DNA of 41,048 nt from Deltaproteobacteria bacterium (GTDB taxonomy: Bacteria; Desulfobacterota; Desulfuromonadia; Geobacterales; DSM-12255): NCBI GenBank assembly GCA_021849045.1, contig JAJZTK010000018.1, forward strand, positions 1 through 41,048, written 5' to 3'. Under the pieces are notes generated by a model that was given only the letters and a program-made list of their open reading frames with translations, was not told the origin of the DNA and did no database searches. The first letter of the stretch is position 1. Every line of letters starts with the position of its first letter. This document shows, piece by piece, positions 15,470 through 25,183 of this stretch. The translations under genes were made by a program, and so were the position numbers.

Positions 15470-16522
15470 ATGTTTTTTGCCAAGAAAAAAGAACTGGTTG
15501 GAATAGATGTGGGGTCTAGTTCGGTAAAGCTCGTCCAGTTGAAAGAGCAAAAAGGCAGCTATTCCCTGCAGAATGTCGGCATCTGGCGTTTGCCACCCGA
15601 GGCTATCGTCGACAATGCTCTGATGGATAGTTATACAGTGGTTGAGGCGGTGAAAGGACTTTTGAAAGGTCTTGCCATCAAGGACAAGGAGTCTTCGACT
15701 TCGGTTTCCGGCAATTCCATTATCATTCGGAAGATTGCCCTCCCTGTAATGCAGCCGGAAGAACTTGAAGAACAGATTCATTGGGAGGCGGAACAGTATA
15801 TTCCCTTTGACATAAACGATGTTCATGTGGATTTCCAGGTTCTGGAGAGCGACGGGGTCGATCCTTCCAAGATGAGCGTCCTCCTTGTTGCAAGCAAGAA
15901 GGATATCATCAATGACTATCTATCGGTGTTCAATGAAGCAGGCATAAAGCTGGTGGTCATTGATGTCGACTCCTTTGCAGTTCAGAATGCTTTTGAACTC
16001 AACTATGAAGTGAATCCGGATGAAGTTTGTGCCCTTATTAATATAGGGGCAAGTATCATGAACCTGAACGTAGTTCATGCAGGGACATCGCTCTTTACTC
16101 GCGACGTTCAAATGGGAGGCAATCTTTTTACTGAAGAGATCCAGAAACAGTTTGGCTTGAGCGGGGAAGAGGCGGAGAAACAAAAGGTGACCGGTGATGC
16201 TGTCTCCGGGCCACGACTTCTGGATGTAATCGATAAGATTAATGAAAATTTGGCGCTGGAAATTCGTCGATCCCTGGATTTCTACAATTCCAATGCTATT
16301 GAAGGAAAGATAAGTCGAGTGCTGATCAGTGGTGGTGCCGCAAAGACTCCACACCTGATTGACGCGGTAAGTCATAGACTCGGACTGCCTGTTGAAATCA
16401 TGAACCCGTTCCAGAAGATAACGTTCAGCGAAAAGGAATTTGATCCCGAATACCTTGAGCAGATCGGGCCTTTGATGGCTGTGGCGGTTGGATTGGCGAT
16501 AAGGAGGCTCGGCGATAAATGA
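15470..16522 (+). CDS. pilM: PilM, actin-like type IV pilus assembly ATPase-fold protein
   Basis: A 350-residue cytoplasmic protein of normal length. The actin-fold phosphate motifs are visible: VGIDVGSSSVKLVQL near residue 10, ALINIGASIMNLNVV near 187 and LISGGAAKTPHLIDAV near 285. PilM binds the cytoplasmic N-terminus of PilN (INLLP motif) and links the motor to the PilNOP ring. It starts 18 bases after the HTH gene with AGGG upstream, and its TGA overlaps the pilN ATG (16519-16522). Confidence 0.95.
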   Translation: MFFAKKKELVGIDVGSSSVKLVQLKEQKGSYSLQNVGIWRLPPEAIVDNALMDSYTVVEAVKGLLKGLAIKDKESSTSVSGNSIIIRKIALPVMQPEELEEQIHWEAEQYIPFDINDVHVDFQVLESDGVDPSKMSVLLVASKKDIINDYLSVFNEAGIKLVVIDVDSFAVQNAFELNYEVNPDEVCALINIGASIMNLNVVHAGTSLFTRDVQMGGNLFTEEIQKQFGLSGEEAEKQKVTGDAVSGPRLLDVIDKINENLALEIRRSLDFYNSNAIEGKISRVLISGGAAKTPHLIDAVSHRLGLPVEIMNPFQKITFSEKEFDPEYLEQIGPLMAVAVGLAIRRLGDK

Positions 16523-17085
16523 TCAGGATAAACCTTTTACCTGTCCGGGCTGCAAAAAAGAAAGAAACCGCCAGGCAACAAACCACTATTGCCCTCATGT
16601 CGATAGCTGGCGTTTTGTTGATCTTCTTTGCCCTCTATTCAGTGACGCTCGGTAAAATTAGTGGTGCCAAGAACGAAATAACCTCTACAGAGAATGAGAT
16701 CCTGCAACTAAAGCAGAAGATCGGTGAAATCGATAACATCAAAAAGCTTCAGGCTGACGTGAAGAAAAAGCTCGATATCCTGGCCCAACTGCGCAAGGAA
16801 AAAACCGGCCCTGCGACACGGCTGGCAACCTTGAGTGATGCTGTTCCGGAGAAACTCTGGTTGACCAAGTATTCTGAAGGGACCGGGTCGGTATCCATCT
16901 CGGGGACTGCTTTCAGCGAGGAGCTCATAGCCGATTTCATGCGTCGTCTTCAGGCTTCTGCTGACTTCACGAACGTTGAATTGCAGGTTTCCGAGCAAGC
17001 TGAGGTAAGCGGCGTCAAGCTGAAAAGATTTGATATCACCTGCGTGTTGAAAAGTCAGAAGAAAGAGGACCCTCCCAAAAAGTAG
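16519..17085 (+). CDS. pilN: PilN, inner-membrane alignment complex
   Basis: 188 residues. The N-terminus MIRINLLPVRAAKK contains the INLLP motif that docks in the PilM groove. One TM segment follows at about 24-44, then a periplasmic coiled coil (about 48-95, rich in K, E and I/L) and a ferredoxin-like domain ending in a Lys-rich tail. PilN pairs with PilO in the inner membrane. It overlaps pilM by four bases; pilO follows after 38 bases. Confidence 0.94.
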   Translation: MIRINLLPVRAAKKKETARQQTTIALMSIAGVLLIFFALYSVTLGKISGAKNEITSTENEILQLKQKIGEIDNIKKLQADVKKKLDILAQLRKEKTGPATRLATLSDAVPEKLWLTKYSEGTGSVSISGTAFSEELIADFMRRLQASADFTNVELQVSEQAEVSGVKLKRFDITCVLKSQKKEDPPKK

Positions 17086-17123
17086 TGAATTGGCACAGTG
17101 CAGGACACCATTGAGGATATGGC

Positions 17124-17720
17124 ATGGATCCACGTATTGATAAAATTCTGAAGTTGCCGACCCGACAAAAGGTCATGATCCTGGTTGCCGTGGTGCTATT
17201 GATTGGAGCGGCTCTTTTCTTCAGTCTGCTGCAGCCCAAAATGCAGGAGTTGAAGGATCTGCAGACGAAACTGGATGGATTGCGGTCCGAGGTGCAGGAG
17301 AAGAAGCGGGTTGCCGACAATCTGCCGAAATTCAAGTCTGAGTACGGAAAATTGCAAAAGGAGTTAGATAGCGCTCTTACCGAGCTTCCCAATCAGAAGG
17401 AGATTCCGTCCCTGCTGACCAGCATCACGAGTGCCGGAAAAGGTGCAGGGCTCGATTTCTTACGATTTGCACCCAAACCGGAAGTGTCCAAGGATTTCTA
17501 CGCTGAAGTGCCGGTGGATATCGTTGTGTTCGGTTCGTACCTTAGCCTTGCCAATTTCTTCACTACCGTCGGTAACCTGCCCCGGATCGTCAACATGCAG
17601 AACGTGACTTTTTCAGACATCAAGACCGATAGAGGGCGTACTCTGGCCAAGGTTACCTGTCTGGCGACGACTTTCCGCTTTCTCGACAAGAAAGAGATCA
17701 AGGATGACAAGAAGAAATAA
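17124..17720 (+). CDS. pilO: PilO, inner-membrane alignment complex
   Basis: 198 residues with a short cytoplasmic N-terminus (MDPRIDKILKLPTRQK), one TM segment at about 17-36, a coiled coil at about 38-85 (KMQELKDLQTKLDGLRSEVQ) and a periplasmic ferredoxin-like domain around VDIVVFGSYLSLANFFTTVG, a typical PilO stretch. It forms a heterodimer with PilN that PilP joins. The 3' end overlaps pilP by 17 bases. Confidence 0.94.
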   Translation: MDPRIDKILKLPTRQKVMILVAVVLLIGAALFFSLLQPKMQELKDLQTKLDGLRSEVQEKKRVADNLPKFKSEYGKLQKELDSALTELPNQKEIPSLLTSITSAGKGAGLDFLRFAPKPEVSKDFYAEVPVDIVVFGSYLSLANFFTTVGNLPRIVNMQNVTFSDIKTDRGRTLAKVTCLATTFRFLDKKEIKDDKKK

Positions 17721-18279
17721 TGTTACGGTATTCTTGCTGACCTGTTCCCTTGCGTTCACTCTGGTGTGTGGATGCAAGAAGGAAGTATCGTCTCCTCCTC
17801 CCCAGCAGGCGCAGCCCGCCAAAACTGCTGCGCCTGCGTCTGCCGTTCACAAGTCTATGACCAGTACCAAGTCGGGTGTCCAAAAAACGATGTCGGCTGC
17901 TCGCATCGTAACCGTCGGCCAGATTGACTTCACGAACAAAAAGGATCCCTTTAAATCGGCAGTTACCGCCCCTTTGCCGACAGACAAAAGTAGTGAACAA
18001 GTAGTGAGAAAATCCGGTGAGCAATTGCCGATTCTGAGTTATGAAGCGGAAAAGTTCAAAGTCGTTGGCATCATCACTGGCATCAAGGAAAACAGGGCAC
18101 TCCTGATCGATCCTGCGGGAAAGGCCTATGTCGTAAGGCAAGGAATGGCTGTTGGGAGTAACGATGGTGTCGTTGCAAAAGTCAACCTCAACTCTGTGGA
18201 GATTGTGGAGAAGTTTCGGAACGACGACGGCCGCGTACGAAAAAGGACCGTAAAACTTACCCTGACCAGGAAAAAGTAA
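17704..18279 (+). CDS. pilP: PilP, pilus assembly lipoprotein
   Basis: 191 residues. An N-terminal lipoprotein signal ends VCGC, with probable lipidation on Cys24, followed by a disordered Pro/Ala-rich linker. The C-terminal HR domain is recognisable from DFTNKKDPFKSAV and YEAEKFKVVGIITGIKENRA, and then ALLIDPAGKAYVVRQGMAVG. In known systems PilP is anchored to the inner membrane and binds the N0 domain of the secretin PilQ. It starts within the pilO end and pilQ follows after 12 bases. Confidence 0.94.
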   Translation: MTRRNNVTVFLLTCSLAFTLVCGCKKEVSSPPPQQAQPAKTAAPASAVHKSMTSTKSGVQKTMSAARIVTVGQIDFTNKKDPFKSAVTAPLPTDKSSEQVVRKSGEQLPILSYEAEKFKVVGIITGIKENRALLIDPAGKAYVVRQGMAVGSNDGVVAKVNLNSVEIVEKFRNDDGRVRKRTVKLTLTRKK

Positions 18280-18291
18280 GGAGATTTACAG

Positions 18292-21093
18292 ATGAAAGTG
18301 CACTGGTCCAGAATACGTCAGGGGAGCATGCTCCTCATATTGCTGACAGCGCTTACCGGTTGTGCCGAGCGCATGGCGGCCGTCAAGCCGTCGGTTGTTG
18401 CGGCGCCGGACGAACCGGCCGAAATCAAAGCCATCAAGGTTTCTGATGACGGCAAACAGGTGGAAATTACCGCCAGCAAGCCTCTGACCTATACATTCTA
18501 CCGGACGGCAAATCCCGCCAAAGCGGTTGTTGATCTGGCCCAGACTATGCCCGGTGCTGCCAAGGGCATTCAGGAGGTCAACAAGGGGGAGGTTAATAAG
18601 GTAGACGTGACCAGTCACAGTTTTGGGACCGGCTCACTCAGCCGCGTTGAGATTTTCCTGGCCCGGGATGCAGAATTTACCGTATCCGCAGACCCGGCTG
18701 ACAAGAGCAGGCTGGTTGTATCATTGGCGGCTCCGCCAGCAGCGACGTCGATAAAGACGGAACAGGTTTTGACTCCGACGATTGCTCCCGAAAAGGATGT
18801 AAGAGCCTCGACCCCATCTCCCCAGGCTGAAACCAAGGTTGTGGCAGCTGCACCTGCTATAGCCAAGGGTACGGTGCAGCCTTCTCCCGCACCCACAGTG
18901 CAATCTCCTGTGGTTCAATCGGTTGAGAAGCTGAGTGAACCGGTACACGCTGAAAAGGAGAAAACGCCGGCATCTGAGGGTAAATCGGTAACAGCCATAA
19001 CAAAGGCCTCTGATGGCATTCTCGTTGAAGTAAATGGTGGTGTCGAAGCCTACAACTCGTTTAAACTGACCAAGCCGGACCGTTTGGTTATTGATATTCC
19101 CGGCGTGAAAAGTGGTTTGTCATCCAAGACAGTCGATATCAACGGTTTCGGACTTGGCAAGGCGCGGCTGGGGGCTTCACCGGAAAAGGTACGGATCGTA
19201 TTCGATGCGTCGCAGGGAGTTCTGCCCTACTATCAGATCAGTAAGAGCGCTACGGGTTTGAAAATCCTTTTTGGCGATACTCCATTTGTGCCGGTTCCCA
19301 AAAAACAGGAAGCAATCGCGGCACCGGTGGCACCGACGGTCGAAGCACCAAAGGCTGCCGTGGCCGCTGCTGAACCAGCTGCTGCTCCAGTGGCAGCCGG
19401 ATCTGAAGCAACTCCGGCGCCGGTCAAGAAGTCCGTTCACCCCGGAGTTGCCACTGTAGAAGCGATCGATTTCTCGCAAAAGGACGGTAATACCCGTCTC
19501 GCCATCAGGGTCAGCGGAGATTGTGTCGTTGGCAAACCCTCAAAAGTTGCCAAAGGGGTTTCCCTTACACTGAAAAACTGCCAGCTTCCGAAAAAGCTGC
19601 AGCGATCACTTGATACCAGTGGGTTCACCAGCGTGGTTCAGGGCGTAACTCCCTATGCGGTCAGGGTCAAGGGGGGAACTGATGCACGGTTTCTGGTAAA
19701 GCTCCGTAGCGAGGCTCCTGCTACCGTAACGCGCGACAATGATCTTGTTATCCTGAGCATCAAGGATACGTATCAAGCCGAAGAGTCCCCCATGGCTAAG
19801 ACCGCTCCAAAGGCCAAAGAAGAGAAGTCAGCCGAGGAGATGTCGCTCCCGGACAAGACGGCACAGGATTCGGCACCTGCCGCTGGTGCGAAAAAATACA
19901 CCGGGCGGCGCATCAGCCTTGAGTTTTCGGATGCCGACATCAGGAAGATTTTTCAACTGATTGCCGAAGTGAGCAACCTGAATATCCTGGTTTCCGACGA
20001 TGTCAGCGGAACTATTAGCCTGAAGCTGGTGAACGTGCCATGGGACCAGGCCCTGGATGTAATCATGGAAAACAAGGCGTTGGCCATGCAGCGGGACGGT
20101 AACATCGTGCAGATCAGGCCAAAATCCAAGATAAAGTCTCTGGATGAAGAAGAGAGGGATCGGATTCAGGCTGAAGTGCGGAAGATGGATCTCAAGACCG
20201 TCATCTTCGATGTCAATTTTGCCAACATCGCCGATGTTGAAAAGCAGTTCAAGGCCATCTCATCCGCCAATTTTCGGACCGATGTGACTGTTTCTACAGA
20301 TGCCCGTACCAACAAGGTGATTGTTGTCGATGTGGAACCGGCCATCAAGAAAATGAAGTTACTGCTGGAATCCCTGGATGTGCCGGAAAAGCAGGTGATG
20401 ATCGAGGCGCGCATCGTCGAGGCCTCGTCCAACTTTACCCGGGATATCGGGGTACAATGGGGCTTGAGCTATAAAGATGGCTCGGCCAGCTTTGCCAACC
20501 TCAATTCGGTTTCCACCTCCCTGGGCGGTGTTGTGTCGACGGTGCTGCCGACAGTCACCACCGGCGGGATGGCAACCGGCATGTCGTTCGGCAAGCTGAC
20601 CAGCAACGTACAGCTGGACCTGCGGCTGTCGGCAGCGGCCACCATCGGCCAGGTGAAGATAATCTCCACACCGAAGGTGCTGACGGTCAACAACAAGGCG
20701 GCCAAGATATCCCAGGGCCAGTCCGTTCCGTACCAGACCGTGTCGGCGGAGGGTACCAAGACCGAGTTCGTTGAAGCGGCCCTGACTCTTGAGGTTACCC
20801 CGCACATCACGGCCGATGGCAGCGTTTCCATGAAGATCAAGGCCTCCAACAACTCGGTGGGGAGCGGCACACCGCCGCCGATCAACAAGAAGGAGGCAAC
20901 TACCGAACTGGTGGTGAAGAACGGCGAGACCACGGTCATTGGTGGTATCTATGTGGATTCGGATACGGAGACCGACACCGGCGTGCCGTTCCTGGCTGAC
21001 ATCCCGCTGTTCGGCTGGCTGTTCAAGTCGAATACTAAAACGAAGCTCAAGAATGAGCTGTTGATCTTTATTACTCCGAAGATTGTATCTTAA
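18292..21093 (+). CDS. pilQ: PilQ, type IV pilus secretin with three AMIN domains
   Basis: A 933-residue outer-membrane secretin, the pore through which the pilus passes. The start has AAGGAG upstream. The signal peptide ends in the lipobox LTGC. Three peptidoglycan-binding AMIN domains are separated by Ala/Pro-rich linkers: about 44-145, 235-325 and 385-490. The N0 domain (GRRISLEFSDADIRKIFQLI) lies near 543-620, the N1-type domain near 640-705 (NKVIVVDVEP), and the secretin core from about 710 with VMIEARIVEAS, VTPHITADGSV and the terminal NELLIFITPKIV. Three AMIN copies make it longer than many PilQ proteins. Confidence 0.95.
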   Translation: MKVHWSRIRQGSMLLILLTALTGCAERMAAVKPSVVAAPDEPAEIKAIKVSDDGKQVEITASKPLTYTFYRTANPAKAVVDLAQTMPGAAKGIQEVNKGEVNKVDVTSHSFGTGSLSRVEIFLARDAEFTVSADPADKSRLVVSLAAPPAATSIKTEQVLTPTIAPEKDVRASTPSPQAETKVVAAAPAIAKGTVQPSPAPTVQSPVVQSVEKLSEPVHAEKEKTPASEGKSVTAITKASDGILVEVNGGVEAYNSFKLTKPDRLVIDIPGVKSGLSSKTVDINGFGLGKARLGASPEKVRIVFDASQGVLPYYQISKSATGLKILFGDTPFVPVPKKQEAIAAPVAPTVEAPKAAVAAAEPAAAPVAAGSEATPAPVKKSVHPGVATVEAIDFSQKDGNTRLAIRVSGDCVVGKPSKVAKGVSLTLKNCQLPKKLQRSLDTSGFTSVVQGVTPYAVRVKGGTDARFLVKLRSEAPATVTRDNDLVILSIKDTYQAEESPMAKTAPKAKEEKSAEEMSLPDKTAQDSAPAAGAKKYTGRRISLEFSDADIRKIFQLIAEVSNLNILVSDDVSGTISLKLVNVPWDQALDVIMENKALAMQRDGNIVQIRPKSKIKSLDEEERDRIQAEVRKMDLKTVIFDVNFANIADVEKQFKAISSANFRTDVTVSTDARTNKVIVVDVEPAIKKMKLLLESLDVPEKQVMIEARIVEASSNFTRDIGVQWGLSYKDGSASFANLNSVSTSLGGVVSTVLPTVTTGGMATGMSFGKLTSNVQLDLRLSAAATIGQVKIISTPKVLTVNNKAAKISQGQSVPYQTVSAEGTKTEFVEAALTLEVTPHITADGSVSMKIKASNNSVGSGTPPPINKKEATTELVVKNGETTVIGGIYVDSDTETDTGVPFLADIPLFGWLFKSNTKTKLKNELLIFITPKIVS

Positions 21094-21116
21094 GCGATTT
21101 AGTCGAGAGGATTAGG

Positions 21117-21761
21117 ATGAAAAAATTTTTTAGCTTATTGCACGTACTCACGGTGGTAATAGTTTTTACCGTACAGGGCTGTGGCTCAGGCGATAGCGAA
21201 TTGATTGGCAGTCTAGACATGACTGCTACCAAGGTGGACGATTCAGGAGGTTATTCCCACGCTGAAAGTACGGTAACCTATAAACATCCGACCAAAGACC
21301 CTACAGGTACAGAAATCTCCTATTCAGAAAATATTTATACGCCTACAATTCGAATAAGTAGCTCTTCGCAAACAAAAAAAGTAAATAGCTCTGGTGCTAT
21401 TACCTTTATATCCAAATCTGTGCAGCAAGGCACCGAACCTATTTTTATTGATGTCTCAGCTCAAACAGGTTCATTGACGCAGTTTAAGCGAATAACTATT
21501 CCTGCCATAGCTTCGCTGAGTGTTACCCCTTCTGCGATTGCATTTCTTGTGACTGATGCGGTTGGAACAGCTAAGACGGTTACAATTTCAGGTGGGATTT
21601 CTCCGTACTCGGTGTCATCCAACTCATCGAATATTGGTGTAGCGGTAAATGCTGCTACAGCAACTATAACTAACAATGTGGTTATTACTGGTACGCGATC
21701 CGCCACAATTACGATTACAGATGGTGCTGGCAAGTCAGCGACTGTTTTGGTAGGTTATTGA
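21117..21761 (+). CDS. lipoprotein of unknown function after pilQ
   Basis: 214 residues. MKKFFSLLHVLTVVIVFTVQGCGSGDSE has a lipobox (VQGC, Cys22). The mature protein is rich in Ser, Thr, Ile and Val, with a C-terminal segment (ITIPAIASLSVTPSAIAFLV to the end) that looks like one Ig-like beta-sandwich. It has an upstream GAGAGG and lies only 23 bases after pilQ, so it likely shares its transcript and may be a pilus- or secretin-associated lipoprotein. Codon use is more AT-rich than in the neighbouring genes, suggesting separate acquisition or relaxed selection. I do not recognise the family. Confidence 0.75.
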   Translation: MKKFFSLLHVLTVVIVFTVQGCGSGDSELIGSLDMTATKVDDSGGYSHAESTVTYKHPTKDPTGTEISYSENIYTPTIRISSSSQTKKVNSSGAITFISKSVQQGTEPIFIDVSAQTGSLTQFKRITIPAIASLSVTPSAIAFLVTDAVGTAKTVTISGGISPYSVSSNSSNIGVAVNAATATITNNVVITGTRSATITITDGAGKSATVLVGY

Positions 21762-21792
21762 GTCGGATTCTCTGGGTTAATCGAAGAGGGTA

Positions 21793-21823
21793 CAAATGCC
21801 AGGGGAGTCCCTGGCATTTGTTT
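21793..21823 (+). terminator. intrinsic terminator closing the pil operon
   Basis: CAAATGCCAGGG at 21793-21804 pairs perfectly with CCCTGGCATTTG at 21809-21820 (12 pairs, loop gagt), followed by TTT. It lies 31 bases after the lipoprotein stop and 52 bases before aroC, separating the pilus genes from the shikimate operon. The T-tract is short, but the stem is strong. Confidence 0.75.
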
Positions 21824-21874
21824 ACTTGGGAAATTACCTGTCACAGATTTAAGTGATGCTAAGGAGTTTTTGAG

Positions 21875-23056
21875 ATGTTGCGTTACCTTTGCGCCGGTGA
21901 ATCCCACGGTCCACAACTGACCGCCATCATCGAAGGGCTTCCGTCCAACCTGCCGGTTGCCGAAGAGTCTATCAATATTGACCTCGCACGCCGCCAGGGA
22001 GGCTACGGCCGCGGTGGGCGAATGCTTATCGAAAAGGACCAGGTGGAGATCCTCTCCGGCGTCCGCTGGGGCAAGACCATCGGTTCGCCGGTGACCCTGG
22101 CGGTGAAGAATCGCGACTGGGAGAACTGGCAGGAGAAGATGTCTCCCTACGAGCGGCACCAGAACGACAAGATCCGCGTGACCCGCTCACGGCCCGGCCA
22201 TGCGGACCTGCCCGGAGCCATGAAATACGACCACCGGGATGTGAGGAATATCCTGGAGCGGGCGAGTGCCCGGGAAACAGCGGTACGGGTGGCGGTCGGC
22301 AGCGTCGCCAAGTCACTCCTTGCCCAGTTCGGCATTTTGGTCAACGGTTTTGTCGCCGAGTTGGGCGGCATTGTCGCCAAGCGCCCCAATCTCCCGCTCC
22401 AGAACCTGGTGGAGATGGCCTCGCGCTCGGAGCTTTATACCTATGATGCGGCTGCCGAAGCCGCAATGAAGGAACATATCGACCGGATGAAAGCGGCCGG
22501 CGACTCGGTGGGTGGCATTGTCCAGGTTGTGGTGAGCGGCGTCACTGCCGGCTTGGGGAGCCACGTTCATTGGGACCGGAAGCTCGACTCCCGTCTGGCG
22601 GCGGCGGTTATGGGGGTCCAGGCCATCAAGGGGGTGGAGATAGGTTGCGGCTTCGATGCTGCCCGCCTCCCCGGCTCCAAGGTGCATGACGAAATCTATT
22701 ACGACTCGGCCAGGATCGTCAAAGGCAAGCAGACCGGGTTCTACCGCAAAACCAACAACGCCGGCGGTATTGAAGGCGGGATCAGCAACGGTGAAGACAT
22801 CGTGCTCAGGGCCGCCATGAAGCCGATTCCGACCCTCTACAAGCCGCTTCGCTCGGTCGATATCGACACCAAGGAGCCCTATGAGGCAACGGTAGAACGT
22901 TCCGACGTCTGCGCCGTGCCGGCGGCGGCGGTGGTGGTGGAGGCTGTGACGGCCTTTGCCCTGGCCGAGGCTATGATTGAGAAATTTGGCGGCGACAGTG
23001 TGGCGGAGATGCAGCGCAACTATGTCTCATATGTCGAGTACCTGAGCGAGTTTTGA
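21875..23056 (+). CDS. aroC: chorismate synthase
   Basis: 393 residues. It converts 5-enolpyruvylshikimate-3-phosphate to chorismate using reduced FMN, the last shikimate step. Family signatures are [16 protein letters not shown] at the start, the Arg-rich [12 protein letters not shown], the [28 protein letters not shown] block and [18 protein letters not shown] is spaced eight bases from the ATG. First gene of the aro operon; aroB follows after 13 bases. Confidence 0.96.
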   Translation: MLRYLCAGESHGPQLTAIIEGLPSNLPVAEESINIDLARRQGGYGRGGRMLIEKDQVEILSGVRWGKTIGSPVTLAVKNRDWENWQEKMSPYERHQNDKIRVTRSRPGHADLPGAMKYDHRDVRNILERASARETAVRVAVGSVAKSLLAQFGILVNGFVAELGGIVAKRPNLPLQNLVEMASRSELYTYDAAAEAAMKEHIDRMKAAGDSVGGIVQVVVSGVTAGLGSHVHWDRKLDSRLAAAVMGVQAIKGVEIGCGFDAARLPGSKVHDEIYYDSARIVKGKQTGFYRKTNNAGGIEGGISNGEDIVLRAAMKPIPTLYKPLRSVDIDTKEPYEATVERSDVCAVPAAAVVVEAVTAFALAEAMIEKFGGDSVAEMQRNYVSYVEYLSEF

Positions 23057-23069
23057 ATTGGGAGTGTTG

Positions 23070-24155
23070 ATGGAGGAGATCGTTACCGTTGGGCTGGGCG
23101 ACAGGAGTTACCGGGTCCGGGTGGGCACCGGGACGCTGCCCCGAATAGGCCCGCTCTGTCACGCTGTCGGGCTGGGAAAGCGGGCGGCGGTAGTCACCAA
23201 TCCGACGGTGGGTGCATTGTACCTGCCCACCGTCAAGGCGTCCCTCGAAGCTGCCGGGTTTGGCGTGCTGGAGGTGGAAATAGCCGATGGCGAGCAGTAC
23301 AAGAACAGCGAAACCCTCAATTCGATCTATGACCGGCTTATCGAAGGTGGCGTGACGCGTGACGGTTTTATCGTGGCCCTGGGCGGCGGTGTTGTCGGCG
23401 ACATGGCCGGCTATGCTGCGGCGACCTTTCTTCGCGGCATACCTTTCGTCCAGGTGCCGACGACCCTCCTTGCCCAGGTTGACAGCAGTGTCGGTGGCAA
23501 GACCGGTATCAACCATCCCCGTGGCAAGAATCTTATCGGCGCTTTTCACCAGCCCCGCCTGGTGCTGGTCGATACGGAAACCCTCAAGACCCTCCCTGAG
23601 CGAGAATACCTGGCAGGACTCGCCGAGGTCGTCAAATATGGCGTGGTCCTGGACCGGACGTTTTTCGAGCTTCTTGAAGCCAACACCACTCCCCTGCTGC
23701 GACGGGATCAGGATATCCTCAGGACGATCATCGCCCGCTCCTGTGCCATCAAGGCCGGCATTGTCGAACAGGACGAACGGGAAGGGGGGCTCAGGGCGGT
23801 TCTCAACTATGGCCATACGCTCGGTCATGCGGTTGAAACTTTGACCGGCTATCGGCAATATCTTCACGGAGAGGCCGTCGCCATCGGCATGGCCCGGGCC
23901 GCGCAACTGTCCGTGGCTTTCGGTTACGCCTCCGAAGCTGACGCTACCAGGGTCACGGCCCTTTTGACCGCCCTGAATCTGCCGGTTGTCTTGCCGGTAT
24001 TTCCGTTAGATCAGTACCTGGATGCGTTGCTCAAGGATAAGAAGAGCCGCGATCAGGGGCTCAGCTTCGTCTTCAACCGGGGAATCGGCGGGTACACCAT
24101 CGCCACCGTTTCAGATTTGCAGGATCTGCTGGCTCGTTGCGGGCTTGGGGGGTAG
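23070..24155 (+). CDS. aroB: 3-dehydroquinate synthase
   Basis: 361 residues from the ATG at 23070, with GGGAG at 23060-23064; upstream in-frame TTG/GTG codons are less likely. It converts DAHP to 3-dehydroquinate using NAD and a divalent metal. Signatures: [20 protein letters not shown], the glycine-rich [42 protein letters not shown], the metal-binding Glu in [10 protein letters not shown], and the His motifs [12 protein letters not shown] and [11 protein letters not shown]. Normal length. It is two bases from the TPR gene. Confidence 0.96.
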   Translation: MEEIVTVGLGDRSYRVRVGTGTLPRIGPLCHAVGLGKRAAVVTNPTVGALYLPTVKASLEAAGFGVLEVEIADGEQYKNSETLNSIYDRLIEGGVTRDGFIVALGGGVVGDMAGYAAATFLRGIPFVQVPTTLLAQVDSSVGGKTGINHPRGKNLIGAFHQPRLVLVDTETLKTLPEREYLAGLAEVVKYGVVLDRTFFELLEANTTPLLRRDQDILRTIIARSCAIKAGIVEQDEREGGLRAVLNYGHTLGHAVETLTGYRQYLHGEAVAIGMARAAQLSVAFGYASEADATRVTALLTALNLPVVLPVFPLDQYLDALLKDKKSRDQGLSFVFNRGIGGYTIATVSDLQDLLARCGLGG

Positions 24156-24157
24156 GC

Positions 24158-25183
24158 ATGGGCGAAGACAAAACCTCATTCTGGACCGACATTAAACTGT
24201 ACGAGGAGATTCTGGAGCGCAATCCCGATTCGTATGCCTTTATTCCCCTGGCAAAGCTCTACCGCAAGCTGGGGCTCCCGGATGACGCCCTGGCTGTGGC
24301 CAAGCGGGGAACCGGCCGTTACCCGAACCTGGTGGCCGGTCAACTTGAACTCGGGCTTGCCTGCCACGAACTGGGGCTCAAAGGGGAGGGACGGGCTGCA
24401 CTTGAGTATGTGGCCCGCATTACGCCGGAAAACGTCCAGGCCCAGCGTATCCTGAGCGAGATCTACGCCGATGCCGGTGACTCTGCTGCTGCCGAGTCGG
24501 CGCTCAGGATCGTCCTCGACCTGGCACCCAATGACCTTGAAAGCAGGGTGATTCTGGACTCCCTTGCACGAATGACTGGCGCTGTAGAAGAGGTGACAAC
24601 TGCTGAATCGACGGAATCAGGTGCGTTGGATATTGCCGGGACAGACTCATTCGGTACAGAATCTTATGGTGAAGAGCTGCTTTTTGCCGAACCGATGCCC
24701 GCGGTGGCAACAGAGACAATTGAGCTGGATGAAGAGATTCACGAGCTCACTGATGACTGCATCATTGAAGAACTGGAAGAGGTTGCTGAAGACGAATGGG
24801 CGGTGGGCCAGCATGAGTCGGACATCGGTCTGGCTCCCGTTGTCTCTGCAACCATGGCCGAGCTTTATGTGAAGCAGGGGTTCAACGATCTCGCCATCGG
24901 CGTGTATCGCCAGCTGGTTGCCCAACATCCCATGGATACCGAACTCCTGGTTCGCCTGGACGAGTTGGTTGCCATTGAACGCAGCAGCGAACTCTCTCAC
25001 CCGGAAGTTTCCGCTCCGCCCTTTCTTGAACCGAGCCCGCTTCCCGAATTGGGCGTCGCCGGTGTGGGCGATGACGACGTGCAGGCCCGCCCAGCCCATC
25101 GGAGGCAGGCGCTGGTAGCGACTCTTGAGGGGTGGCTGGCAAGCATTGGGAGGATGAAAGAATGTCGTTCAAAGCTACACTGA
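24158..25183 (+). CDS. tetratricopeptide-repeat protein in the aro operon
   Basis: 341 residues from the ATG at 24158, two bases after aroB. Residues about 10-135 hold three to four TPR units (LYEEILERNPDSYAFIPLAK, GRYPNLVAGQLELGLACHEL and ALRIVLDLAPNDLESRVIL). A very acidic, probably disordered stretch (about 150-220) follows, then one more TPR-like unit (MAELYVKQGFNDLAIGVYRQ, about 230-262) and a Pro-rich tail. No signal peptide, so cytoplasmic scaffold is likely. It overlaps the next gene, a Roadblock/LC7 protein, by 22 bases, suggesting the two act together. It has no evident link to shikimate chemistry. The specific function is not recognisable. Confidence 0.8.
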   Translation: MGEDKTSFWTDIKLYEEILERNPDSYAFIPLAKLYRKLGLPDDALAVAKRGTGRYPNLVAGQLELGLACHELGLKGEGRAALEYVARITPENVQAQRILSEIYADAGDSAAAESALRIVLDLAPNDLESRVILDSLARMTGAVEEVTTAESTESGALDIAGTDSFGTESYGEELLFAEPMPAVATETIELDEEIHELTDDCIIEELEEVAEDEWAVGQHESDIGLAPVVSATMAELYVKQGFNDLAIGVYRQLVAQHPMDTELLVRLDELVAIERSSELSHPEVSAPPFLEPSPLPELGVAGVGDDDVQARPAHRRQALVATLEGWLASIGRMKECRSKLH

